64,000 nt of DNA from Batillaria attramentaria. Lineage: Eukaryota > Mollusca > Gastropoda > Batillariidae. This document shows, in pieces, positions 35,607 to 46,285 of the stretch (position 1 is the first letter of the stretch; each line of letters begins with the position of its first letter). The position numbers and the translations under genes are program-made. Location: assembly GCA_018292915.2 (NCBI GenBank), contig JACVVK020000471.1:462351-526350 (forward strand), written 5' to 3'. The notes beneath the pieces are model-generated. The model was not told the origin of the DNA and did not search any database. It saw nothing but the letters and a program-made list of their open reading frames with translations.

Positions 35607-36706
35607 CATCGTTGTGTGTGTGTGTGTGTGTGACATCGTGTGTGCGTCCTTGTCTGGTAAGAATTTGGATCAGTATTCTGTTATTATTTTCTGCGTCTGT
35701 TATTTTTATCAGTACGTGTTATAACAAATCTTAGTTACTGATAGTAGCAAAAGTGGTAAAACAATAAGCTAAACAGTTTCATGCGGGGTTTGTTTGTTTG
35801 TTTTCTGCAGAGGCTATCTTCAAGAAAATTACAGTGAGTACCTCTGTGTATTCATCAACAGAACAAAAGAATATCACCACAGACGATGAGAAGGAAGGCA
35901 AGTAACACTGGGCACGTCTTTTTTAAAATATGTGCTTGATTCTTGTGCTAGACTTCTACTGAAGTTTTGGCACAGCTCTGTCTCAAACTATTTCACAAAT
36001 GTTCAGAGAGAACGTAATCCTGCATATGTTATTATATAAATAAACTTCGGTTCTCTACCACGATTGATAGTATATATTTAAATTTCAGAGGCCCTGTGGT
36101 GTTTTCATGCTCAATAGAGACAAAGATTTGGGTTTTATTTTTACTTGCGAAATCTGGTAAACATTATGCGCAGAACTTATCTTGAAATTGCCCTACAACA
36201 GTAGGTAGTCCCCCACCACCCCTCCCCGCATGCTATTATATTCTGTTTTCATTGTTTCTCTGTTTATTCGTATGATCAATTCGTATGAAATGGTTTTCCT
36301 TTTTGTCTCAGGCAAAAATGTAAATGTGATTGTCATTGTCATACCTGTTGTTCTCATCATCCTTCTGCTGATGTGTGCTACCGTTATTTTCTTCAGGTGT
36401 CGGTAAGATGTTTCGGAAACTTCGTCTTTGTACGCTCAACTATTTGCATATGGCGTTGGTGAACAATATTTCGCCGGAACGTTATGTCGGAACTCAAATG
36501 TTTGAAAATGTGATTTTAATGCTAAACAACAACAACAACAGATAATGACTCTGACTTTCTTCACAACCCACAGTTCCAGCTACAATTTACAAGATACATA
36601 TGTCGAAGCGAAACCTGGGTTGATATATGCTAGGAATTTTTTTTTCAGCGTACTAGTGTACTAAGTCTGAGTATTTCTGATTGGATGAGTATGTATGTCT
36701 GCAGGA

Positions 36707-36762
<56 letters not shown>

Positions 36763-39001
36763 AGATATACATTTCCCTGCTGCAATCACTTCTTTTCTTT
36801 TACAACATTTTATTTTTTCTCTAGGTCAAGAAACAGCTCGATACGTGAATTTGATAAGCGTGTCGAGTCCCATCCTCTGGTGCCTATAAGGTCGCCTCGC
36901 ATGGCCATCACTGAGGCTACAGAAAACAGTGGGAAGGGTACACGAACTGTGTTGTCACACGATGAAACAGTAACGGCGAAGTTCTGCGGTACGTTAACAT
37001 TAAAACATTACCACCCTCTCTTTCTCTCTATCTCTCTCTCCCTCTCTCCCCTGCCCCCTCACACACACAGACACACACCAACATATATGCATGTACAATG
37101 AATACCCATTGCTAAGTCGAACACAAGGTTATAAAGCACATAAGTTTAAAAAAGGTTGGGTTTTTTGTGTGTGTGTTTTTTTGTTAGTTTGTTTGTTCGC
37201 ACATTTTTTATTGACCTCTTGTACTTTCGGTGTACGACTGTCTTTAAGCTGCGAGAAACATATGTCCATGGAAAAAAAAAACAAAGAAAAAAAAAAAAAA
37301 ACATTACCACCTGGCGTAAATGTCAGTGTTTGAAATAACTAGTCGCTAACTGGAATGTTTTAATCAATTTTGTTCTTTTTTGTATATATTTTCATTTGGT
37401 GGTCCGAAGCATTTATTTATCATTTATAATTGCGATTTCACACCTGTGATTTTAGTGTTCCTATATGACTTTATGAATTTATTTACTGTCTAAACTCATG
37501 AAATATTTTTCTTCATTTTTCCTTGCGATCGTTTATTTCAGTTACTAAAACCTTTCATGGAAGACGTCCATTTGAAAGAACGAAATTAAAGAGAAAAGAA
37601 GGAAAAGCTGTATGTGAAGATGATTTGAGCACAAGGTAGTTTTGAAACTCTCCCTCAGTTTTTTTTTTTTTTTTTTCCTTTCGATATTTGTATTGTACAA
37701 GCTCATTGTCTGTTCTTTCATTTCCAGAGTTCACACAGGAGGAGGTTTTCGGAAAGTTTGGCAAGTATATTTACAACCGCACGTTGCAGCTACTGCAGAA
37801 AACTGGTGCAGTTGTCATCACGGGGCCTGAGCGATGTGGAAAATCTACACTTGGCCGGGCTGTGCTGGATCACTTTTCAACAATGGGATTTTACCCGCTT
37901 TTACTTGACCACCCGAATCTATGGTGGAAGAAAAAACACGACGACAAAAAACATGTTGTTCTGTTGGACGAGTGCAAGTTTGATGTGTGGTCAATGAAAA
38001 CTGTGAAATCGATGCTTCAGGATGATCTGTGTTATATTATGTTTGTTCTAAGGTCAGATGTCATGATCAGTGAATGTAGTGGTCTTTCTAAACTTTTAAG
38101 TGCTGTACCCATTGTTGATCTGGGAAAGAAAGTGCCTACAGAGACTGGACACATAAAACAGTTACTTGGTGCGTGTAAGAGTGGTGATTTGGAAAAAGTA
38201 ATCACTATTCTCAGTGGCGGTGTTGATCCCAACTGGTCCGACAGAGAAGGCAAGACACCTCTACACATTGCTTGTGAACATGGCCAGGCAGACATTGTCT
38301 CACATTTAATCTGGGGTGGATGCGATGTTAACTTCTATGACAAAAAGTTGCGTACGCCACTGCACTATGCTTGTAAAGGTCTCCGACAGAACAGTGACGA
38401 TGTAGCCGACAGCGACGATAAAGACGTATTTTCACGTCCAGAATCAAAGGACTGTCCACGAGGAACTATAGTCAAGAGTTTGATTGCATCAGGCGCACGT
38501 CTGGAAGCTGTTGATACCGAAGGCAAGACACCGCTCCATATGGCGTGTGAAGGTGACAGCTACGAGATGGTCAACATTATGCTGCAGGCTGGCGCAAATG
38601 TGAAGGCAAAAGACAAGAAAGGGTACACGCCACTTCACGTGACCTGTGGATACAACAACCGAGATGTCACCAAGAGTCTTGTAGACGCAAAGTCAGATGT
38701 TGATGCGAGTGACAACAATGGCCTTACGCCCCTTCACGTGGCTTGTATCAATAAAGCGACGGATTGCGCGGAGATTCTGCTGAGGGCAAACGCCAGTGTT
38801 AACGCAAGGATCAATGCCGGTAAGACGCCACTTCACATGGCCTGTTATGCAGGAAGCAAAGAGATTGTAGACATGCTGCTCGACAAGGGTGCGGACGTGG
38901 AGGTCATGGATAACAAGGGTGTGACACCTAAAGCAGACGCAAAATCGAAAAACCACGAGGATATTGCCAGAATAGTTTGTCCAAGACATGCATATCACTA
39001 G
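34091..39001 (+). CDS. receptor A2: signal peptide, Ig-like domain, TM, P-loop NTPase, ankyrin repeats
   Basis: Paralogue of A1 with the same exon structure: 34091-34166, 34525-34662, 35357-35554, 35811-35897, 36312-36402, 36825-36988, 37728-39001. Lengths sum to 2028 nt (675 residues) with all phases consistent. The signal peptide, the Ig signatures (SLTCYF, CLW, EQHEGSYLC) and the TM helix are kept. The P-loop GPERCGKST and Walker B VVLLDECKF are kept, as are the ankyrin repeats. Differences from A1 include a stalk two codons shorter and one extra Asp codon (KHDDKKH) after the P-loop region. Substitutions are scattered and mostly conservative, so both copies look functional. The same GC donors occur at 34167 and 35898. 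It lies tail to tail with B2. Confidence 0.8.
34334..34401. repeat. (GT)n microsatellite in A2 intron 1
   Basis: Expanded relative to the shorter imperfect GT/G-run at 4869-4913 in A1. Confidence 0.9.
35555..35630 (+). repeat. (GT)n microsatellite at A2 Ig-exon donor
   Basis: The intron of the Ig exon starts with the repeat (AAAAG|GTGTGT). A consensus donor TCTG|GTAAGA lies downstream at 35657, in the same phase. Confidence 0.9.
37542..37635 (+). other. alternative 94-nt cassette exon of receptor A2
   Basis: Same length, acceptor, donor and reading as 7830-7923, with three changed bases at its 3' end (agcacaag against agcaggag). Inclusion again leads to a stop in the last exon (37828-37830). 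Confidence 0.6.
37728..39001 (+). CDS. A2 terminal exon: STAND-like P-loop module plus ankyrin repeats
   Basis: Homologous to 8015-9285. It starts after TTTCATTTCCAG and reads EFTQEEVFGKFGKYIYNRTL, then Walker A and Walker B as in A1. Seven ankyrin-like repeats (GKTPLHIACEHGQAD, RTPLHYAC, GKTPLHMACEGDS, GYTPLHVTCG and others) and a degenerate last unit ending HAYH follow. The unusual acidic insertion within the third repeat is conserved. Confidence 0.88.
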
Positions 39002-39667
39002 TATAAATAATTCTAAGGACCCTGGATCCGCTATAGAAACAAATCACCCTTCGTCTCAAACGATAATTATCTGGCCCCTCCTCACGGACGGGACTCGGAA
39101 GCTGGAGCATTCCAATGTTCCCACACCAGATCAGTCAGAACAGTGTGCTGATCAAAGCCGCGTCCTGAATAGAGGATTCACTGCTGTTATGCATGACGAT
39201 GTGAATAATGGCACATGTATGCTGCTGCTGATGATGGTGGGGTTTTGGGACTGTGTGGAAAGTCCCTAAAACCCAAACCTACGACACTCACCATAATCAT
39301 ATGAAATCACTGAAATAATATCACCGAGAGGTGTCATGAAAAGCACCACCACTGAGCCACGGCTGTGCGACAAACGCCTCTACGTTGAACCCATAGCACG
39401 ACCACATTAATTTTTGTAAGACTGAACCGACCGCAACAGGCAACATGCCGCTCGTCGTGGCTCGGATTTGAACCCAGGACCGTAGGTAGTTTCAGGCGTT
39501 TCCAAAGACACAGGAAAAGGCAATTTGGGGGGGGGGGGATGGCCCATGTCTCGTGCATACATAACATTTTGGGGAATGACCTGTTTCCCGGATAAAGGCT
39601 GTTTCTCGTGAATGACAAGTGTACAAGTGTTTGTGAGTGGTTTTAAATAAGAGCGCGAGTGCTTCGG

Positions 39668-39712
<45 letters not shown>

Positions 39713-39730
39713 ACTTGTGTGCAAGATTTA
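39001..39730. other. spacer downstream of A2
   Basis: No gene seen. The segment near 39450-39620 (tggctcggatttgaacccag, then cataacattttggggaatga) resembles 53250-53420, so a short block of A-to-B spacer is shared with the third unit. (GT)n at 39672-39711. Confidence 0.5.
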
Positions 39731-40021
39731 CTTGTGTGCGTGACTGAGGCTTCTGTTAGTGCAAGTTTCATTTTTTAAATCATATGTCTTATTAGTATTT
39801 TTATGGTAGCCAATAATTTCCCTTCTGGGATTCATAAAGTAATTTGAATTGAATTGTGATCCAGTGCTTCTTGTCAGTATCAGTATCCACATTGCCAGTG
39901 TAACAAGACATATCCAAAGAACCGATGTGAACATAATAAATATCAGAATGACTGAAAGCGCATGCGAAGTCTGTTTGGGACCGTGGTGACAGTTTGGATG
40001 TATATAATTATTTCCACCCAA
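39728..40021 (-). pseudogene. orphan receptor-B 5' exon (signal peptide)
   Basis: From ATG at 39934 the minus strand reads [20 protein letters not shown], a close match to the B2 signal-peptide exon ([20 protein letters not shown]). The GTAAGT donor of B2 is replaced here by aattcaattc, and the frame runs on to a stop without further homology. Sequence upstream on the minus strand (40020-40230) also matches the B2 5' flank. This is the 5' remnant of another B gene lying between A2 and B2. Confidence 0.7.
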
Positions 40022-40235
40022 TTGTTTCCTCTAGTTTAATTGTTTCCCATGTTAAAAGTGTGACAGATTACACTCTCACTCTGAACACTTTCTTTGTGAC
40101 AGCGGGTGGAGTTTGACAACCTATTGTTTGTCGTCATTCTGTCTGTACCCAAATATGGTACGCAAAGTATGAGCTATAAAGCACTGATAACTTCAACTTC
40201 AACTCGACCTCAGTCGGCCGACCGGTTTTCAGTCA

Positions 40236-40310
<75 letters not shown>

Positions 40311-40322
40311 GTGTGTGTGTGT
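40020..40322. repeat. duplicate of the B2 5' flank, with (GT)n
   Basis: Matches 48270-48392 and then 51891-52010, skipping the Penelope-like element, so it preserves the pre-insertion site (aacctattgtttgtcgtcat at 40121). (GT)n runs from about 40240 to 40322. Confidence 0.85.
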
Positions 40323-40540
40323 GACATGTAGCCGAGTGGTTTGGACCCTCTCGCCCACTACCCTAGGTTCTCCGGCCAGCTGTGTGCCGCCGGCTTTGTT
40401 CGCCTGTAGGCTGACCGCTCGCGTGCAGTGTTGCGGAACCACGATGGCCCACGTGTCAATTAGCTGTGTTTGTTTGTGTCCATTTAAATATCTCCGCAGT
40501 CACTTAACCTAAAGTTTTCATGTAAACTATAGTAGTTTCA

Positions 40541-41435
40541 AATAGAAACGGAAACGGTAATGACTGCGAAGTGGTTACAAGTTAAGCAAATAAAAGCGAC
40601 ACAAAAGGGACAGAAACCACTTAACTTTGACAAAGGACGGCACAGGTCGACGTTTCGGCTTACGCCTTCTTCAGGACAAAAACAAATGGGACATAACTTC
40701 AACAAACAAGCAAAAGGTAACTCTGCGGACGTACTGACATACACGGCGCGAAAAGATAAAAAAAAAAAAAAATGTTGGGCAGAAAAGAACAAAAAAGAAT
40801 AGTGAAAATTAGCAATCACAACACCCATCCTTTGGTGACACAGGACCATGGATTGTGTGTGAAAAAAGTTCAGAGGGTTATGTTACGGCTTTTCGTTCAT
40901 ACCACCCGGGGCCTGGCTTCCCAGGCGCTGAATAATGTGCGACTCCATGTCGCGTCTGTCTGTGGCGTCACCGTGCATAAGCCACAGGCCAGTTACTGTC
41001 ATATTTAAGATGGAGTGGCCTGCAGAATTGAAATGCACGGCAACGGGTTTTATTCTGTTGTGTCTGGTGTCGGCGATATGTTCAGCAAAGCGTGTTGCCA
41101 GGCTAATTGCTAATTTTCACTATTCTTTTTTGTTCTTTTCTGCCCAACATTTTTTTTTTTTTCACACACAATCCATGGTCTTTTGTCACCTAAGGATGGG
41201 TGTTGTGATAATTTTACTATTTTTTCTGGTCCTTTTCTCGCCCACCGTTTTTTTTTTTTTTTTTTTCTTTTCGCGCCGTGTATGTCAGTACGTCCGCAGA
41301 GTTACCTTTTGCTTGTTTGTTGAAGTTATGTCCCATTTGTTTATGTCCTGAAGAAGGCGTAAGCCGAAACGTCGACCTGTGCCGTCCTTTGTCAAAGTTA
41401 AGTGGTTTCTGTCCCTTTTGTGTCGCTTTTATTTG
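40541..41435. mobile_element. Penelope-like element fold-back remnant
   Basis: 40544-41104 equals the 3' end of the full element at 48393-51890 in the same orientation, including the last codons of its ORF. It is joined at about 41105 to an inverted copy of the terminal 340 bp. The pair is flanked by a 14-bp duplication, ctatagtagtttca, at 40527-40540 and 41436-41449, showing a single insertion event. Confidence 0.85.
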
Positions 41436-41689
41436 CTATAGTAGTTTCAGAAGAGTTTGTATTTTTTTAATCATGTTTTGTTTTTAGCGCTGTTTTGTAG
41501 TTTGATGGATGTACTTTGCCATTTTCACCCCTTTTCGAATGCGTGGTCCCTGTCTTTACGCTCTTAAATCGGCGATGGGAATTTCTTTGTACGTTGATAA
41601 TGTTCCAAACTTATTTTAAAGTACTTTTCACGCTCTTTTGAATGCTGTTTGTTTGAAGTTTGTAGCTGTTGCATTACGCCCGCTATTGT

Positions 41690-41970
41690 TAGTTTTCTGT
41701 GTGTAAACAAACACAGATTTGGCCGCTAGGCGAGCAGCTAGCCCTTGTTTCTGCTGCGAGCGGCCGTTGCCTTCTTTGCGGGCTGCGCTGAGCGCATATA
41801 AGGAGCTGCGAGCCACGGTTCGCGGCACGCTCACACTCTCGCTCTCAGCCCTGCCGCTTGTGACTGCATTTGTTTATACCCGGCTTGTTGTTGATTTCCT
41901 GTTGTAAATAAAACTCATGTCATAGCGACCGCTGTGTTTGCCTCCCTGCCTGCCTGCTCGGAATCACTCA
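41690..41970 (+). promoter_or_regulatory. possible solo LTR or promoter-bearing repeat
   Basis: GC-rich sequence with a TATA-like gcgcatataaggagctg at 41792-41808 and a polyadenylation-like aataaaa at 41908-41914 about 110 bp later. This spacing resembles an LTR (promoter, R, polyA signal). I could not define TG...CA ends or a target duplication. An ordinary promoter is an alternative. Confidence 0.3.
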
Positions 41971-41979
41971 ACACCATCA

Positions 41980-42270
41980 CATAATTATGTCTGTCTGTCT
42001 GTGTGTCCGCAGTAAACTTTAACATTAGCCTTTTCTCAGAATCTACAAAAAGCAGAGGCACCAAACTTGGCGTGGTGATAGACAGTCATAAGAACTTTCA
42101 AAACATTCCATATTGATTGACCTTGACCTTGGGTCAAGGTGACTAAAGCTGTCTGCTTGAAATTTTTACACCGGTATTTCCTCAGAATCTAGAAAAGCCG
42201 GAGACATCAAACTTTGCATGATGATAGACATTGACAACACCTTTACTGACTGTAACGAAACGGGTTTTAT
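41980..42270. repeat. interspersed repeat with caccaaacttggc motif
   Basis: Two internal near-repeats (caaacttggcgtggtgatag and caaactttgcatgatgatag), related to 46015-46170. It begins with tgtctgtctgtctgtg. An inverted arrangement ttgaccttgaccttgggtca lies at 42118-42137. Probably the end of an old retroposon family; not identified. Confidence 0.5.
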
Positions 42271-42961
42271 ATCTCTGGCTGGCTAAAGTTAGATAGACAG
42301 TCAGAAAGTATTGTAATGATATGTCTGACTCCCACAACAAACCCTTTCGAACTTTAGTCCCATGGCAGTATTTATTACATTGAAACAGCGACAAACACAC
42401 AATCAGATTGAAACAGAGACAAGTAGACAATCAGACAAATAATCAATGTAAAAACATATGAACAAGACTGACATGACACATGGTACGTCGAACTAAAAAC
42501 CTACTCTACCAACTGACTGGCTATTCGGGTCGATATTCGATATACGATAATTTCCGATCGCGATATTTAACTATAGTTACCTCGGTTCTCGGTCCGGGAT
42601 GACTACAACAGCAGCAACAGCTCCACAGCAGTTATAGCTGCAACAACAACACAGGCCTCGACATCTGACATCGGACGGCCCTCGACAGTGCTGGAGTAGG
42701 ATAAACGGTCGACCTCTCGCTTCGTCAATCGTCTCAGAAATGATACAAAATTTTTCGTCTAGTGAACGAGCTCACACGAATACAAGTTCACCTGTTCGCG
42801 CGTCACCGCGTACAACAATAGAATTCTATAGCGCGACTACGGGTGCCCGTGAAACCTCTGTCTCGGGAGCGACTCGGCTTGTCAGTCACAGGCGCGTGAT
42901 AGTAAGGCCTACGTTTGATACAGAGCATAGGCTCTCGATAAAAAATGACTCACAGAATTTC

Positions 42962-43068
<107 letters not shown>

Positions 43069-44168
43069 CTAATACCAGGACATGTATCCTATGTTCTTCC
43101 TGTTTGAGTATGCACCTCACATAATCATAGCAAGTACCTCACTGTCACAGTGTAGCAAGGTTGATATGTCCTTCATAAGTTTGATAACCCACTTTCGTGA
43201 ACAACACGGCAGTGTAATCTTTGCCCACTTGAGAACTCAGCTTTAACAATATTTGGTAACGTGGTGTGATAACAAAATACTACCTGTTTCGGCCTACAGC
43301 TAATATTTGCGAGCATGGAGGGGCTGGCAGTTTGCCTACTGTTACTATAATCTGCCTGTAGTCTTGTGTGGAGAAAAGTGTCAAATATGCTTACACTGTA
43401 ACTTGTAGCAGAATAGAGGTCTTGATAATATCGTACAAGGATAACACATTTCTTAGCGTGACACAGATGTGATTATGTTTCCAACAGGAAATGTTGTCGT
43501 AAATCTTCCGGCAATGCACAGGCTTTTATTTTACCACCGACCACCTTCACCTCCTCTTCGTCTTGACTGGTTCCCATAGACTGACCGTGTTGCAAGTCGT
43601 CAGACTGCATCGCGTTACCGTTTCAAGAATCAAAGTATTGCCACAATGGCCCTTTTCTAAAGGTCGATTATATGTGCATAGGTACTTCTGAGTAAATGTC
43701 GGCAATTTCACATCATGTGTTGTTCTTGTCTTACGTGTCGCTGGCATTTTTCTCGATGTCTCGTCTTTGATGTCACCCACACTCCCAAAGATCCACCCTA
43801 CGTGTCGATTGTATAATCCTGCTAATGTACATTCTTCCTTCTTAAAAAAAAAACTATACAAAATATCAAATAAAATACTATTTTAAATTTTACTATTAAT
43901 GACCAGATAATAATGAATTAATATAACATTACGTTCAACCACCAGCTCTCGTTTAAAAAAAAAAATGACGAAGCATTCGTAGTCATATTTTGTTGCTAGC
44001 ACAGAAGAACCACTGCTTTTCGTGTTGGATTATGATTATTATTATGACGAGCCGATTTCTGTTTGGGAGGCGGAGCATTTTTGCTTGTATCCTCTCTCGC
44101 TTTCCCTAAGCTCTATGTGACGAGACGGAAGAAACACGATCATTTTGCCAGCTGGTGGCCATTCCACG

Positions 44169-44496
44169 CTAAATATTGACGTATTCCCTTTCTTCCTTAC
44201 TATTGTCAGATAAGCGTTTGCCTGCTGGTCGAGACATTTCGATGTAACCACTGGAAGGAGTGGCACGTTTGCTTGTGGATTTTCTCACTTTACAGGGTGA
44301 AGGAAAGCCACTTGCAGCTTTATGCAGTTGTACCACAGGGTGAAGAACACTGTTGCCGTAGAAGGGTGTCACATTTCTGGCGTCATCTGTCCCCGTTCTC
44401 ACTTCAGGCGATGTTGATGGACGCAGGTAGTTGTCAGACAAAGCTGGGTCCAAGCAGGCTCTTGGTGGATCTGAACATTTAAAAAAGAATCTGTTG

Positions 44497-44558
<62 letters not shown>

Positions 44559-44723
44559 GAGCCGAGGTGGTCGAATGGTAGAGCGTTGGACTTCTAATGC
44601 TCGGGTCGTAAGTTCGATCCCGGCTGGGGCCAAATATTTGTGCTGGCTTTTTCATCGTTGCCCCGTCTTTGATATCACCCCATGTGGTGGAAAAGGACGT
44701 TAAACCCCCAAACACCCACCCAC

Positions 44724-44790
<67 letters not shown>

Positions 44791-45614
44791 GGAGATGGAG
44801 GAGGTGTCTCATCCTGAACCTCCCAGCAGTAGTTGGTCTCAAAGCGAGGACCAGCACTAGTATCATCACGTCCTTCCTGTCTCGGCGTTTCCATTGGCGG
44901 ATCGAAGTGGACGTCTGTGTCCAAGTCACCAGATGCACGGCTTTTCCTGGCTGAAAGTATTTCTAGACATGAGTAAAGGCTAATATTAACGAGATGGAAA
45001 CATTTTTTTTAAATTTCCATTGTACAGTCGTGTGAAGAAAAAAAATCAACGATTTTTTTCCAATGGACAATGAGTTTTGTGCCGACCTTTTGTCGATTTT
45101 CTTAATAAATGTAATGCTTTCTTGAAAAGGGGGGAGGGGGGGGGGGATCGGTTTATCTCTTTTACACACTATGGAACGCGTATCCGGTCGTACCCTGCAC
45201 AACGTTTGTACCCGAAGGACTGCATTCACGGTCCGGGTTTTTGAAATTCGCGATGCATTGGCCATGTGGATTTCGAACCGACCTGGATACACGGTTCTTG
45301 GTGAGGAAAGAAATACTGTTGATATTTTGGGCTTTCTTTAAACTAACCCACCGAATGCCCATTTTTTCGGGGTGGGTGGGGTGGGTGTTTAGGAGCTTAA
45401 AGTCCTTTTCCACTACGTAAGGTTAATATCAAAGACGGGGCAACGAGAAAAAAGCCTGCAGCCGGGATTGGACCTCACGACCCGAGCATTGGGAGTCCAA
45501 CGCTCTACCGTTCGACTATCCCAGATCCCCTCATTATTGGGGGAATGTCAAACTGAGAGGGAATGTCAAACTCAGAAAACTGCTAGTGTAGAATGAGTTA
45601 ATTCTGTCTGTCTG

Positions 45615-45680
<66 letters not shown>

Positions 45681-45694
45681 CCCCCCCCCAACCC

Positions 45695-45753
<59 letters not shown>

Positions 45754-46228
45754 TGAGACAGAGGAGACGTGTCATCTAGGATCTCCAAGTAATCGTTAGC
45801 CTCAAAGCCACGACTAGCGTCAGCGCCACCCCTCTGCTCCTGTCTCGGCATTTCGATTGGCGGAGAGGACTGGTCGTCGGTGTCAACGTCACGTGATGCA
45901 CGGCTTCTCCTGGCTGTAAGTGTATCCAGGCAAACACCTGAACGCCTCATTTTGGGCTCACTTGTGTAACAGAGTGAGTCTGTGTCGTAACCCTCCGTCG
46001 TCTGTGTGGTGTGCTTATGTCTGGATGTCTGTGTGTATGTCCGTAGTACAAACAGCGGTGGCACCAAACTTGGCACGCTGATAGACAGCCATGTGTCCTT
46101 TCAAACCACATAATTTTGTCTGTTTGTCTGACATTAAGCTATCTGTTTGGAAATTTCACATTGTCATTTCCAGATATTAGAGGCCTTTAACTCTGCGAAT
46201 AGTGTCCCTGTATTCAATGACCTTGGCA

Positions 46229-46285
<57 letters not shown>

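Noticed and set aside
40560..41487. Several short coding frames on both strands
   Set aside because: All are fragments of the Penelope 3' end and its poly(A)/poly(T) tracts.
45534..46076. 180-residue minus-strand frame
   Set aside because: Only 45913-45752 is receptor-B exon; the rest is intron with (GT)n read as Cys-Val.
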